35,608 nt of DNA from Planctomycetota bacterium (GCA_016873225.1 VGXS01000034.1:1-35608); one strand, 5' to 3'; shown: positions 7,512 through 17,080, counted from the stretch's first letter. Made by a program: numbers and translations. The notes: generated from the letters alone by a model not told the origin.

Positions 7512-10500
7512 ATGGAAGAGGCACCCTCGGACGTCGCCAGCCTGGCATCCTGGGGGCTTGCCGACCAGAGGGCCGGCCGGTCGGCCCTCGCGGCGCTCGA
7601 GCGCCTCCTGGAGGAGTCCCGATTCCGCGACCTGAGGAGGGTCCTCGGGCGGTTGCTTTCCCGAGCCGCCGATCCCGACCTGGCGCTGGGCACCTTGGTC
7701 AGGTTCCTTGGCCCGGAAGACCGGAATGCCCGTCTTGGGCGACTGTTGGAAAGTCGCGCCCGAGGGCTTGAGCAGGCTTTGGCGCTCTTCTCCGTCAGCC
7801 GGCCCTTCGGCGACCTGCTCGTTTCGCATCCCGAAAGCCTCGACCTTCTCCGGCCGGGCGCCCGCCGAAGTCCGCCGATCGGCGAGCAGGTCGCCGGCCT
7901 GTTGTCCGAGGCCAAGGCGGCCCCCGACCCGGTGGCCCAGGCCAGGGTCTTCAGGCGGTTCCGTCTCCGGCAACTCCTGCGCGTCGGGGTGAACGACATC
8001 CTGCGCGACCGATCCCTCGAGGATGTCACCCGCGACATCAGCAGGGTTGCCGATGCCTCGGTATCGGCCGCCTTCACCATCGCCATGGAACGCTGCGCCA
8101 TGCGCCACGGCGTTCCCCATGGCGTTTCAGGCGCTCCCGCGCGGGCGACCGTCTTCGCCCTTGGCAAGCTGGGCGGGGAGGAGCTCAACTATTCCTCCGA
8201 CCTCGACCTCCTTGTCCTTTATGACGAGGAAGGGAGCACCCGGGGGGGCAGGCGCGAGATCGAGTGCGCCGAGTTTTTTTCCCGGCTCACCGCCGAGATG
8301 GTCCAGTTGCTGGCCTCGCCATCCGACGCCGGCCTGGGCTACCGGATCGACCTCCGGCTCAGGCCCGAGGGCCATGGCGGCCCCGTGGCCCGCACCACCG
8401 AGAGCGCCCTGGGCTATTACGACAGGCTCGGAAGGACATGGGAAAGGCAGGCGCTCATCAAGCTGAGGCCCGTCGCCGGCGATTCCGAACTTGGCGCGGC
8501 GTTCGCCAGGTCTGTTCAGCCATTTGTCTATCGGAAATATCTTTCGGTCTCCGAGATCGCCGAGATCCGCGCCCTCAAGCGGCGCATCGAGCGCAGGTCG
8601 ACCGGCCCCGATGCCGAGGCGGGAAACCTCAAGACGGGCTATGGCGGCATCCGCGACATCGAATTCGTCATCCAGTTCCTGCAACTTCTCCACGGCGGCG
8701 ACGAACCCGCCATCAGGCAGCGCTCGACTCTGGCGGCTCTGCCGTCGCTCGAGCGCGCCGGTTGCCTCACCGACCAGGAATACAGGCTGCTTGACGATTC
8801 CTACAGGTTCCTGCGCCGCGCCGAGCACCGCCTCCAGATTCTCTTCGACCTCCAGACCCACTCCATTCCCGACGATCCCGAGGCTCGCGACCGCCTGGCC
8901 CGCGGCCTCGGCTTCGCCTGCGATCTGGGCCTTCGGCCGGGAGACGCCTTCCTTGCCGAGCTTGAATCGAGGACGCGGCCCACCCGGCTCATCCTCGACC
9001 ATATCCTCCACCAGTCGGTCGGAGGCGGCGACAGCCCGGATCCCGAGGCCGACCTCGTGCTTGATCCCTCGGTCGATCCGGGGGCATCCCGGGCCCTGTT
9101 GCAAAGGCATGGCTTCACCGACCCGGTCCGCGCCCACGCCAGCCTTCTCGAACTGGCAACCGAACCGGTGCCCTTCCTCTCCACCCGCCGTTGCCGCCTG
9201 TTCCTGGCCAGCATCCTCCCTTCGCTCCTGGCGGCCCTCGGGAAGGCCTCGGAACCCGACCAGGCCCTCGCGAACCTCGCCCGTGTCACCTCGTCGCTGG
9301 GCGCCCGTGCCGAATTGTGGGAGCTTTTCCGCGTCCATCCGCCCAGCCTCAGGCTTGTCGTCGACATGTGCGCCAAAAGCCAGTTCCTCACGGATCTGAT
9401 GGTTAGCAATCCCGGCATGGCCGACGACCTGATGGATTCGCTGGTCCTGGGCCGGCCGCCCTCGCGGCTTGAGCTTGAGGCCGAGTTGGCCGGCCTGCTG
9501 CGGGGTGCCGAGGATCCTCATCCGATCCTCAGGAGCTTTCTCGACAAGGAACTTCTCCGGGTGGGAGTGCGCGACCTGCTCGGCCGCGATGGAACACGGC
9601 AGACGGCGGCGGCGCTGAGCGACCTCGCGGAGGTTGAGTTGGGCGGCATGGCGAGGCTCGCCGAGACCGCCCAAGAGGCCAGGAGCGGCACCTTGGCGTT
9701 GCTCGAGGGGCCACGCAAGGGAATGCCTTGCCGCTGGGTTGTCCTGGGGTTGGGCAGGCTCGGCTCCCGCGAGATGTGCTACCACAGCGACCTCGACATC
9801 GTCCTCATCTTCGAGGGAGCCGCCCGGGCGGCGTGGGATCCCCGGACCGACGCGCAGTCCGACAGCCACCAATTCTTCACCGAGCTGGCCCAGTCCTTCA
9901 TCCGGATTTCATCCGGATATTCAGGATCTGGAAAACTTTACAAGGTCGACATGCGGCTTCGGCCCGATGGCCGATCGGGCGCGCTGGTGGCTTCACTCGC
10001 CGACTTTCTCCGTCACCACGCCGCCAGCACTCCCGAAAGGCTTTGGGAAAAGCTCGCGCTGGTCAGGGCGCGTCCGGTCGCGGGCGACCTCGCCTTTGGC
10101 GCCGAGGTGATGGCCGCCTTGTCAGGTCAGCGCGCCTCCATGCCGTGGCCGGAGTGGGGCGTCGCCGAGGTCATGGCCATGCGTTCACGGCTTGAGGCCA
10201 GCAGGCCGGCCGGCGACCTGAAGAGGGGCCCGGGCGGCCTTGTCGACATCGAATTCCTGTCGCAGGCGCTTCAGCTACGGCATGCCGCCCGGCTTGGCGC
10301 CCCCCTTGAACCGGGTACGGTCGCGGGACTCGAGGCGCTGGCCCGGGCCGGAATCGCGCCCCGTGCCGCCATCGATGACCTGGTCATGGCGCATGATTTT
10401 CTTTCGCGTTGCCTGTCGAGGATCAGGCTCGCCCACAACAGGCCGCTGGATGACTGGCCCGGTGGCGGTCCGCCCGAGGCCGCGCGGGCCGCCGAGGCGC

Positions 10501-10544
10501 GCGCCGCGGTTCGCGGGATCTATTCGGAACTGATCCGGGCCTGA
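7512..10544 (+). CDS. glnE: Bifunctional glutamine synthetase adenylyltransferase/adenylyl-removing enzyme
   Basis: A 1010-residue protein with two nucleotidyltransferase halves, as expected for GlnE, which adds AMP to and removes it from glutamine synthetase in response to nitrogen status. The first half has FALGKLGGEELNYSSDLDLL (about residues 214-233). The second has LGLGRLGSREMCYHSDLDIV (about 745-764). Both keep the D-x-D metal site. GYGGIRDIEFVIQFLQL (about 376) and GPGGLVDIEFLSQALQL (about 906) are the paired motifs after each domain. The frame is open upstream into miaB. I chose ATG 7512, after a CCCGGGGACC stretch, because the extension overlaps the miaB C-terminus. No glnB or glnA lies nearby. 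The stop codon directly abuts the stop of the convergent cytochrome gene. Confidence 0.95.
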   Translation: MEEAPSDVASLASWGLADQRAGRSALAALERLLEESRFRDLRRVLGRLLSRAADPDLALGTLVRFLGPEDRNARLGRLLESRARGLEQALALFSVSRPFGDLLVSHPESLDLLRPGARRSPPIGEQVAGLLSEAKAAPDPVAQARVFRRFRLRQLLRVGVNDILRDRSLEDVTRDISRVADASVSAAFTIAMERCAMRHGVPHGVSGAPARATVFALGKLGGEELNYSSDLDLLVLYDEEGSTRGGRREIECAEFFSRLTAEMVQLLASPSDAGLGYRIDLRLRPEGHGGPVARTTESALGYYDRLGRTWERQALIKLRPVAGDSELGAAFARSVQPFVYRKYLSVSEIAEIRALKRRIERRSTGPDAEAGNLKTGYGGIRDIEFVIQFLQLLHGGDEPAIRQRSTLAALPSLERAGCLTDQEYRLLDDSYRFLRRAEHRLQILFDLQTHSIPDDPEARDRLARGLGFACDLGLRPGDAFLAELESRTRPTRLILDHILHQSVGGGDSPDPEADLVLDPSVDPGASRALLQRHGFTDPVRAHASLLELATEPVPFLSTRRCRLFLASILPSLLAALGKASEPDQALANLARVTSSLGARAELWELFRVHPPSLRLVVDMCAKSQFLTDLMVSNPGMADDLMDSLVLGRPPSRLELEAELAGLLRGAEDPHPILRSFLDKELLRVGVRDLLGRDGTRQTAAALSDLAEVELGGMARLAETAQEARSGTLALLEGPRKGMPCRWVVLGLGRLGSREMCYHSDLDIVLIFEGAARAAWDPRTDAQSDSHQFFTELAQSFIRISSGYSGSGKLYKVDMRLRPDGRSGALVASLADFLRHHAASTPERLWEKLALVRARPVAGDLAFGAEVMAALSGQRASMPWPEWGVAEVMAMRSRLEASRPAGDLKRGPGGLVDIEFLSQALQLRHAARLGAPLEPGTVAGLEALARAGIAPRAAIDDLVMAHDFLSRCLSRIRLAHNRPLDDWPGGGPPEAARAAEARAAVRGIYSELIRA

Positions 10545-12200
10545 TTACTTCTTTTCCGAATCGGGCGTCGGGTGGGCGATCTTGGGCCACTTCCGCTCAA
10601 AACCCTTGTGGGTCCAGGTCACATCGTTGTCGATGTCGTGGCAACGCTGGCAGAACTGGTCGACCTTCAACTGCCGCGCCGCCTTTTCCTGCGCCGATTC
10701 GCCGGGCTGTCCCTTCCACGGATTCATGAGCTTGTGCCAGGTCTCGTCACTGGTGTTCTTGAGATGCTCGCTTGAGGGGCCATGGCAGCTTTCGCACCCG
10801 ACATCCTTCAGGGATGGCGTCTTTTCAGCGCTCATGAACCCGCCCTTGTGGCCGAATCCGACGGTGTGGCACACGATGCACTCGGGATCATGCTCCCTTA
10901 GGGACGGCCTCTTGGCGTCGGCGAGCGTTTGCCAGGCGTGCGAGTGCGGTGACGATTGCCAGACCGCGAACGCCGAGGCGTGGCATTTCTTGCACTTTTC
11001 GGAACCGACAAAGGTGGGGGAGGCGTCGGGCACCGACGCCTGGAACGGGTGCACCACCTGCGGATGGCGGCCGAGGAGGCCGTCGCGCCGCAGTTCCGCC
11101 GCGTAGGCCTCCATGAGCTTGACGATCGGGTTGCCAGCGACCTGATCATCGGGAGTGAGGTAATCCTCGCTCATCTGCACGATCGTGTACTTGTGGGCCG
11201 GGCTTTCAGGCTTGGGCCCCTTGTAAAGCCCGAGAACGCCCACATATTTGCCCTTGTGGCCGATCCTCACGACAAGGGTCTCGCGGCCGTCGGCGTGCCG
11301 TATCCTCGCGGGGGCACCGGCGGGTTCATCCTCCTCCGACAAGGCCACGATCAACTGGTATTCGGGAAAGGCCCGAGCGGCGGCTTCGGCTTCCACCGGT
11401 TGGGCTCCTTCCGCCACCCGGTTGAATTGGCCTTGGTACAGCAGGATCCGGTAATCCGCCCCGGCCTTGTCCATTTCCGATTTCACCCCCTCGAGCGCCT
11501 GCCGGCTGGATCCGAATTTCGCCATCGAATCCTTGATTTTTCCAGCCACGGTCGGGCCCACGACGGATGTGATGCCCACCTTCCAGGGAGAGCCGGGCGG
11601 GCTGGCCAGGTGCCAGCGCGCCGTTTGCTCGGGGAAATTCGTCTCGGCATCCGCCAGGTTGGCCACCACGACCCGCGGCGAGGGATCGTTGAGCGCGTAC
11701 TCTCCAAGCGCCTTGAACAAGGGCAGGCTTCCCTCGTACTCTCCCAAGCCCACGGCCGCGTAGTTCATCAGCTTGAGGGCCTGCATGCTGTGCCGGTACT
11801 TGGTGAGCCCTTGCAGGTTGGGAAGGTTCACGGGACCGGCCATTTGCGGGATGTCGCCCAGGTCAACAGCGACGGTTTTCCAACCGCGCGACGAGAGCGT
11901 CTGGAAAAAGTTGTAGCGCCTTTCCAGTCCGCCCACCTGCGGGCGCGAGCACCCGCAAGGGAGCAGATAGCCATGCTGCTGGCCGGTCACCAGGAGCGTG
12001 AGGTCGGGGCGTTCCCAGCGTTCCAGTTCCGCGGCGAGCTTTCCCGATGGCGCCGCCGAGACGGTCATCGCCGGTCCGGGGCGCATCCATCGGGCCAGGG
12101 AACCGCCCCCGAAAGCGGCAATCACCGCGAGCAAGGCCACCGCCGCGCTGGCGGCCCAGCGGGTCCATCCACCCATCGCCTCGGATGCTATACCGGCCAT
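10545..12200 (-). CDS. Tetraheme c-type cytochrome with N-terminal 5'-nucleotidase-like domain
   Basis: A 551-residue exported protein. One N-terminal membrane segment or signal anchor (about 13-34) is followed by a domain resembling the metallophosphoesterase half of UshA-type nucleotidases: VTGQQHGYLLPCGCSRPQVGG (about 71-91), VAVDLGD (110-116) and VGLGEYE (150-156). The usual D-x-H and N-H-E metal ligands read Q-Q-H and G-E-Y, so this half is probably not a working phosphatase. The PCGC cysteine pair (81-84) is conserved in such fusions. The C-terminal half has four heme sites: CKKCH (403), CIVCH (441), CESCH (469) and CQRCH (517), resembling cytochrome c-554-like domains. Start ATG 12200 is preceded by AGGA at good spacing. 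It lies 70 bases downstream of the exported protein at 12271-13662. An electron-transfer role in the periplasm is inferred. Confidence 0.85.
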   Translation of the reverse strand: MAGIASEAMGGWTRWAASAAVALLAVIAAFGGGSLARWMRPGPAMTVSAAPSGKLAAELERWERPDLTLLVTGQQHGYLLPCGCSRPQVGGLERRYNFFQTLSSRGWKTVAVDLGDIPQMAGPVNLPNLQGLTKYRHSMQALKLMNYAAVGLGEYEGSLPLFKALGEYALNDPSPRVVVANLADAETNFPEQTARWHLASPPGSPWKVGITSVVGPTVAGKIKDSMAKFGSSRQALEGVKSEMDKAGADYRILLYQGQFNRVAEGAQPVEAEAAARAFPEYQLIVALSEEDEPAGAPARIRHADGRETLVVRIGHKGKYVGVLGLYKGPKPESPAHKYTIVQMSEDYLTPDDQVAGNPIVKLMEAYAAELRRDGLLGRHPQVVHPFQASVPDASPTFVGSEKCKKCHASAFAVWQSSPHSHAWQTLADAKRPSLREHDPECIVCHTVGFGHKGGFMSAEKTPSLKDVGCESCHGPSSEHLKNTSDETWHKLMNPWKGQPGESAQEKAARQLKVDQFCQRCHDIDNDVTWTHKGFERKWPKIAHPTPDSEKK

Positions 12201-12270
12201 CGGATCCTACCCTCTATCCCACCATGGTGGTCCGCCTTGGGCCTTCCATGCCCGGAGAGGATTCGGTCAG

Positions 12271-13662
12271 TCAGTTATCGGCGCGGCCCTCCACCGGAAT
12301 TCTCACGGTTCTTGAGGCCTGCCCCTCAATCGTCACATAAACGGCGCTGTCGCGATAGGCCGGATTCGGATCGAGGCCACGAGGAAATTCTCCCGAAACT
12401 GTTCCGGGGTTTACTTTTACGAGCAATCGCCAGCGGAACCGGTCACCGGACCGCTTGGGTGATTTATCGATCTGGGCCTCCAGAAAAGGCGCCGTGCGCG
12501 ACCGGTCGACCTTGAGCGTCAGGCCGGCCTCCCGGGTCTCGAGGGCCGCCTCCGCCCGCGCCCCTTCCTGCCGTTCGAACCTGTTCAGCATCACATGGCC
12601 CCGTTCGTTCGTGCCGACCACCTCGATGTCACCCTCGATTTTCCCGACAACCCTTACCGGGGATGAACGCTGGGCCTGAAGGTTCACGCCCGGGTCCGAG
12701 GTCACCACCTCCACGCGCTTGATGAACGGGCCGATCTCCGGATACTCCTCCCCCGGAATCTTCCAGGTCGCCTTGATCGGGATCGTGAACGCCGCCTTCA
12801 CAGGCACTCGACTTTCCTTGCGAAGCGCGCCGAGGGCCTCACCCGAGACCGGCGAAGCCTCCCCGAGGTTCACCCTGTCGCGCGCCGAGGGGTTGAGGAT
12901 CATGGCGTTGAGAGGCAATTTCTCCCGCGTCGGCAGGACGACCGTGAGCTTTGCCGACGCCTGGCCGCGGTCGGACGCGTTGAGCGTTCCCAAGTCGATG
13001 TAATCTTGCAGGACATAAAGGACAGGGTGTGTGTGGATTGCCGCCTCGATGCGGATCCGGTCCCGGTTCTCGGGCTTGCCGAGCCACAAGGTCGCGCTCA
13101 TGACATCGCGTTGGACCTTTTCATTTTTCCATCCCATGCGAAGGAAACCGGCCTGGCCGGGAGCCAGTTCCACTGCCGGGGGCGATGACGATTCCGTCCT
13201 GCCCAAAAGTTCCAGCCCCTCGATCGACTGGGACAAGCCGAGCACGGCCGGGGATTTCCATTGCCGCTGCAATTCCTCGACCTGGGGTTGCCCGTCCTTG
13301 ACAAAGGCGGCGCCCTCACCCTTCCACCAAGGGTGGTCTAGGGGAACCGTGAACACCTGCACGCCGGTGCAGGTGCATTTCTTGCCCTCCAGCCCGAACC
13401 GGATGGAGGTCGGATGCGGGTTGATGAACCAGTAATCCTGGTGGCCGGGGTTGTATTGCTCCTGTGGTATCGGCTCGGAGTCGCCATCGGGGACTTGCCG
13501 GGTGGCGAATCGCGGTTCCAAAGGCTTCGAATCAGCCGGGCTTGACGATACCGTGGCCACTTGTCCCTTGCCGGATTCGGGATTGAACTGGGCGACGAAG
13601 CTCATGGCGAACACGAAGGCCACCAACGCCAATCCCGCCACGATCCAGCCCCAGTTTTTCAT
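12271..13662 (-). CDS. Exported, membrane-anchored protein of unknown function (DUF1573-like features)
   Basis: A 463-residue protein with one N-terminal hydrophobic segment (about 4-26) and a large soluble region predicted outside the membrane. YWFINPHPTSIRFGLEGKKCTCTG (about 77-100) resembles the strand-plus-Cys-x-Cys pattern of DUF1573 beta-sandwich domains. Near the C-terminus, AVYVTIEGQASRTVRIPVEG looks like the closing strands of a similar Ig-like domain. This relationship is suggested by eye only. Many beta-strand-like segments lie between. It lies upstream of the cytochrome gene (70-base gap) on the same strand, so the two may act together at the cell surface. No enzymatic motif was seen. 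Confidence 0.7.
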   Translation of the reverse strand: MKNWGWIVAGLALVAFVFAMSFVAQFNPESGKGQVATVSSSPADSKPLEPRFATRQVPDGDSEPIPQEQYNPGHQDYWFINPHPTSIRFGLEGKKCTCTGVQVFTVPLDHPWWKGEGAAFVKDGQPQVEELQRQWKSPAVLGLSQSIEGLELLGRTESSSPPAVELAPGQAGFLRMGWKNEKVQRDVMSATLWLGKPENRDRIRIEAAIHTHPVLYVLQDYIDLGTLNASDRGQASAKLTVVLPTREKLPLNAMILNPSARDRVNLGEASPVSGEALGALRKESRVPVKAAFTIPIKATWKIPGEEYPEIGPFIKRVEVVTSDPGVNLQAQRSSPVRVVGKIEGDIEVVGTNERGHVMLNRFERQEGARAEAALETREAGLTLKVDRSRTAPFLEAQIDKSPKRSGDRFRWRLLVKVNPGTVSGEFPRGLDPNPAYRDSAVYVTIEGQASRTVRIPVEGRADN

Positions 13663-13823
13663 GGCCCAACAGGCTCCGTATCCGGTGGAGGCGCGGGAAG
13701 GCGCGCGTGAATTGGATCAGCGTCATTGTAAGGCCGGGGCCTTGAACGGGGTAGGAGGATCACCAGCGGCCGGAGATGGCCGAGGGGGTGTTGTGGGCCA
13801 CCAAACCGATGGAATTAACCAAG

Positions 13824-14507
13824 TCACTGGGTGGCGGGAGGGGGCGCCGCCGGAGGTTCCGCGACCGGGGCCCTTGGCTTGAGACGGGGTCGGATCACCG
13901 GGGCTAGGGTCTTGTCGACCAGCTTGGCGTCGATGGTCTCCAGAAGGGACTTCCACTTCTCGGCGTTGAGTTGGCCATCGGGAATCTTTTCAACCGACTT
14001 CACCTTGTATTCACGGGCCAGGATCGCGACCGCGGCGGCACCCTCGGGAATCGGATAGGACTTCAGCAACTCGGCGCTCTCTAACCCGACAAAAATGCTG
14101 GGGTAGGGATTCTTGTTCTCCATCTTCGGTTCGGTGGCAAATCCCAGGGCGGTGTCGATCTTGTCACGGGCGGCCTTGCGCTCGGCATTGGCCAAATAAA
14201 GCGGCATCGCGAGTTTGTCCTCCACGAAAACCACCGCGCTCCGCAGCGCCGCGGGGCTTGATTTCGCCACCAGGGCGTCGAGTTCCGCCAGCATTTCCTT
14301 GAATCCTTCAGGAACATCGGTTCCCCTGACCAGCACAAGCGCGAAGGGCCTGGATCCGAAGTCCGAAAGGGGGCAGTGGTAACGGCCGGCAAGGTTTCCG
14401 TTGAGGATCAGCGGATGAAAAGGTCCGGGAATCGGCTGGTTGGCCGCGAGTTCCGCCGGGGGGGCGGACTGCGCCAGCGCAAGCATGATCATTGCTGGAA
14501 TGGGCAT
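13824..14507 (-). CDS. Secreted protein of unknown function, possibly thioredoxin-fold
   Basis: A 227-residue protein with a short signal peptide (MPIPAMIMLALAQSAPPAEL). The mature part has AGRYHCPLSDFGSRPFALVLVRG, a helix EMLAELDALVAKSSP, then a strand AVVFVEDK. This order resembles thioredoxin-like domains, but only one cysteine is present, so it is not an obvious redox enzyme. The C-terminus is Pro/Ala-rich. The frame is open to 14753 and would overlap the neighbouring glycosyltransferase gene. I chose ATG 14507 because GGAGG lies 7 bases upstream and a signal peptide follows. It lies 55 bases downstream of the GT4 gene on the same strand. Confidence 0.65.
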   Translation of the reverse strand: MPIPAMIMLALAQSAPPAELAANQPIPGPFHPLILNGNLAGRYHCPLSDFGSRPFALVLVRGTDVPEGFKEMLAELDALVAKSSPAALRSAVVFVEDKLAMPLYLANAERKAARDKIDTALGFATEPKMENKNPYPSIFVGLESAELLKSYPIPEGAAAVAILAREYKVKSVEKIPDGQLNAEKWKSLLETIDAKLVDKTLAPVIRPRLKPRAPVAEPPAAPPPATQ

Positions 14508-14562
14508 GAACCGGCCTCCGACGCGGGGCATCAACTCAATCTTGCATCCGTTTCGGCCGCGG

Positions 14563-15669
14563 TCAACGCGCCAGCATGAGGTTGTCGCGGCGAAGCTGCC
14601 AATTTTTCCGGTCGTTCCGGCGGGCCAACCCTCGCATGTCGGTTTCGCGGGGGCCCAGTCGAGGCACGAGGTTGCCCAGAAATTGTTCCGTCGATTTTTC
14701 CCAGGTGTACCGCGAGGCGAATGCCGCGCATTCATCGGATTGTCCGCGGCCAAGCGCCTGTCGGATCGCCGTTGGCAAATCCTCGTGCAGGGCTCCGGCG
14801 CCGCCCGGGGCGCCTTCCATCACATCGATCGGTCCGGAAACCGGGTAGGCGGCGACGGGAACGCCGCTGGCAAGCGCCTCCAGCAAAACAAGGCCGAAAG
14901 TGTCGGTCTTGCTGGGAAAAACGAAAACCGAAGCCCTGCGGTATTCTCGCGCCAGCGATTCCCCCACCAACCGCCCCGCGAATTCCACCCGCGGATATTT
15001 TTCGCGCAGTTCCTCGAGCGCCGGGCCGTCTCCCACGACCCGGGCCCGAAAACCCGGTGGCAGGGGTGCCTTCAGGAAAGCCTCGATGTTTTTTTCGTAG
15101 GAAACCCGTCCCACATAAAGGGCCACGGGTTCTCGTTCCTCCTCCGTGCCCGGCCGGAAAAGGGAAAAGTCGACTCCCCGGGACCACCGGGCCATCCTGC
15201 GAAATCCCCAGGAGTGAAGTTCGCGCTCGAGCGAACCCGTGGATACCATGATTCGGCTCGATCTTCTGTGGAACCATCGCAGATACGAATAAATCCAGGC
15301 CGGCGGCACGCCCAGGTAATTGTTAAGGTACTCGGGAAAACGAGTGTGGTAGGCCGTGGTGAACCGGCGCCCCTTTCCCATGCAGTAGTTCCGCGCCTTC
15401 AGGCCGAGCGGGCCCTCCGTGGCGATGTGGACATGGTCGGAGCGGTCGATTCGCTTGCCGAGTCCCGGACAAACCAGGGCCAGCCTTATTTCGGGATAAA
15501 GCGGGAAGGGGATGCTCGGAAAGGAGCCTGGATGAATCACATCCACCGAATGCCCCAGCGTCTCGATTTCCCGAACGGTTCGTTCCAAGGTTCGGACGAC
15601 TCCGTTCACCTGGGGAGACCAAGCATCGGTGACGAGCGTCAGCCGCACGGTCGATACCTCCAGGGCCAC
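14563..15669 (-). CDS. GT4-family glycosyltransferase (MgtA/SqdX-like)
   Basis: A 368-residue GT-B enzyme that should transfer a sugar from a nucleotide-sugar donor to a lipid or envelope acceptor on the cytoplasmic face. The N-terminal domain begins with VTDAWSPQVNGVVRTL, typical of the group of GT4 enzymes that make glycolipids or add mannose. It also has HIATEGPLGLKARNYC and AYHTRFPEYL. The C-terminal donor domain has YVGRVSYEKN (185-194), VVGDGPALEEL (211-221) and SKTDTFGLVLLEALASG (253-269), where Glu264 is the second acid of the E-x7-E motif and the first position is Asp256. Substrate cannot be set from sequence. It starts 25 bases after the stop of the ArnT-like gene, so the two are probably co-transcribed. 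Confidence 0.9.
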   Translation of the reverse strand: MALEVSTVRLTLVTDAWSPQVNGVVRTLERTVREIETLGHSVDVIHPGSFPSIPFPLYPEIRLALVCPGLGKRIDRSDHVHIATEGPLGLKARNYCMGKGRRFTTAYHTRFPEYLNNYLGVPPAWIYSYLRWFHRRSSRIMVSTGSLERELHSWGFRRMARWSRGVDFSLFRPGTEEEREPVALYVGRVSYEKNIEAFLKAPLPPGFRARVVGDGPALEELREKYPRVEFAGRLVGESLAREYRRASVFVFPSKTDTFGLVLLEALASGVPVAAYPVSGPIDVMEGAPGGAGALHEDLPTAIRQALGRGQSDECAAFASRYTWEKSTEQFLGNLVPRLGPRETDMRGLARRNDRKNWQLRRDNLMLAR

Positions 15670-15694
15670 CCAGTCCAGCCAATCAGACAGAAGA

Positions 15695-17080
15695 CTATCG
15701 CCTTATGAGAACAATATCCGCGCCTTGTTGGTCGGTCCAGTTGCCCGGCACCGCGGTCTCATTACCGCTCGTCTCATCGCGGGCCAGCAGCCAGAACTTC
15801 GCGTCAAGGGACGGTGAGTTTTGACGAACGATGCGGAAGCCCTTCCTTTCCAGTTGAAGCAGCAGCCCATCGTCGCGAAGTCGCACCACCCCGATGGCGG
15901 CCCCCGGCGGCAAGGTTTCCGCAAGCCGGGTGGCCATCTGCCCCGGTGCGGATTCGGCCCTCGCGGCCCGGGTTCTCTCCCCCTGCGCAACAACGAGCAG
16001 AACGATCCAACAGATGCAGGCCAAGGGCCTGACAATTCGGGCGATACCTTGGGCCCGGGCGAGGGCCAGGCCCGCCGCCCAGGAACCCGCCATCACAAGC
16101 CCGGCCATCGAGGGGAGGGCGTGCCTGGGACGGTGGCCGGGAACAAGGTCCCAAAAAAGCAGCGAAACGATTGAACCGGCGAGGAAAACTTCAAGAATCA
16201 ACGAGTTGCGGGCCAACTGACGCACGCCATCGAGCCTGAAAAAAAGAAGCCCCAGCAAGGCCGGCATGCCCATCCCCGCGACCTGAATCGGATAGAGGAA
16301 CCATTCGGAAACTTGCCATCCAATCCGGTGATGCCATGGAGAAAGGTGCGGCAAGGCTTCCTTGTGAATGACGGCGTCCACCAAGGCTTGGAAGCCGATT
16401 TCCCGGGAAGCCATTGCCAGCCAAAGCAGTCCCGCGCCTGTTTCCATGCCGATGGCTAACAAGTGTCCGGGTCCGACAAGAATGCGCAGGTCACGCCGCC
16501 AACAAGCCAAGCCCAGAACCGCCGAGTGAAGGAAAAGGGGTGCCGTCCACTTTGTCCAAAACCCCAAGCCTGACATTGTTCCCGCCATGGCCCACCAAAA
16601 GGCCGACCTTGGAAGGGAAGGCGCGTCCTGACCCATGGCCAACGCGATCCATGAACAGGCCACAAACGCCGTCAGCACCATGTCGAGTTCGGCGGAAGGA
16701 ACTTGTCCAAGCCAGCCAATTGCCATGGGAAAGATGAATCCGGCCTCGGTGGCCGCGCGTGATCCATGGCGCTTCCACAGCGATGCGACCACCGCAGCTG
16801 ACATAATCGCCATCGCCACCACGGAGGGCCACCTCGCCAAAGGCAAAGGCAAGTCTCCCCACCAGCGGGCCGGCAGGGCGACCATCCAGTAGGCAAGGGG
16901 AGGTTTTGTGGCCAGAATCTCGCCGTCAAGCCGGGGGACAACGGTCAAACCGTCACGCGCCATGGCCCAAGCCAGGCGTGAACGCAGTCCCTCATTGCGG
17001 AAAAAATCGCCCGATCCCATACCCGGCAGGCAAACACAAGCCAGGGTCCAAGTTGCCAGGAGCAAAATTTCACGATTCAT
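15695..17080 (-). CDS. ArnT-like integral membrane glycosyltransferase (GT39/GT83, PMT superfamily)
   Basis: A 461-residue GT-C enzyme with about ten hydrophobic segments. Enzymes of this type move a sugar from a polyprenyl-phosphate carrier to an acceptor on the outer face of the membrane. The first external loop has GDFFRNEGLRSRLAWAM (24-40) and then GLTVVPRLDG...ATKPPLAYWM (44-66), the hallmark of the family. The usual D-E pair reads N-E here (Asn29-Glu30); a nearby Asp25 is present. The C-terminal part has a soluble region with RLRDDGLLLQLERKGFRIV. It is divergent from pstS, with a 97-base gap. Acceptor and sugar are unknown; the downstream GT4 gene suggests a shared glycolipid or surface-glycan pathway. 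Confidence 0.85.
   Translation of the reverse strand: MNREILLLATWTLACVCLPGMGSGDFFRNEGLRSRLAWAMARDGLTVVPRLDGEILATKPPLAYWMVALPARWWGDLPLPLARWPSVVAMAIMSAAVVASLWKRHGSRAATEAGFIFPMAIGWLGQVPSAELDMVLTAFVACSWIALAMGQDAPSLPRSAFWWAMAGTMSGLGFWTKWTAPLFLHSAVLGLACWRRDLRILVGPGHLLAIGMETGAGLLWLAMASREIGFQALVDAVIHKEALPHLSPWHHRIGWQVSEWFLYPIQVAGMGMPALLGLLFFRLDGVRQLARNSLILEVFLAGSIVSLLFWDLVPGHRPRHALPSMAGLVMAGSWAAGLALARAQGIARIVRPLACICWIVLLVVAQGERTRAARAESAPGQMATRLAETLPPGAAIGVVRLRDDGLLLQLERKGFRIVRQNSPSLDAKFWLLARDETSGNETAVPGNWTDQQGADIVLIRR

Noticed and set aside
8127..9872. A 581-codon open frame on the minus strand inside glnE
   Set aside because: glnE has both nucleotidyltransferase motifs on the plus strand; the antisense translation is compositional noise.
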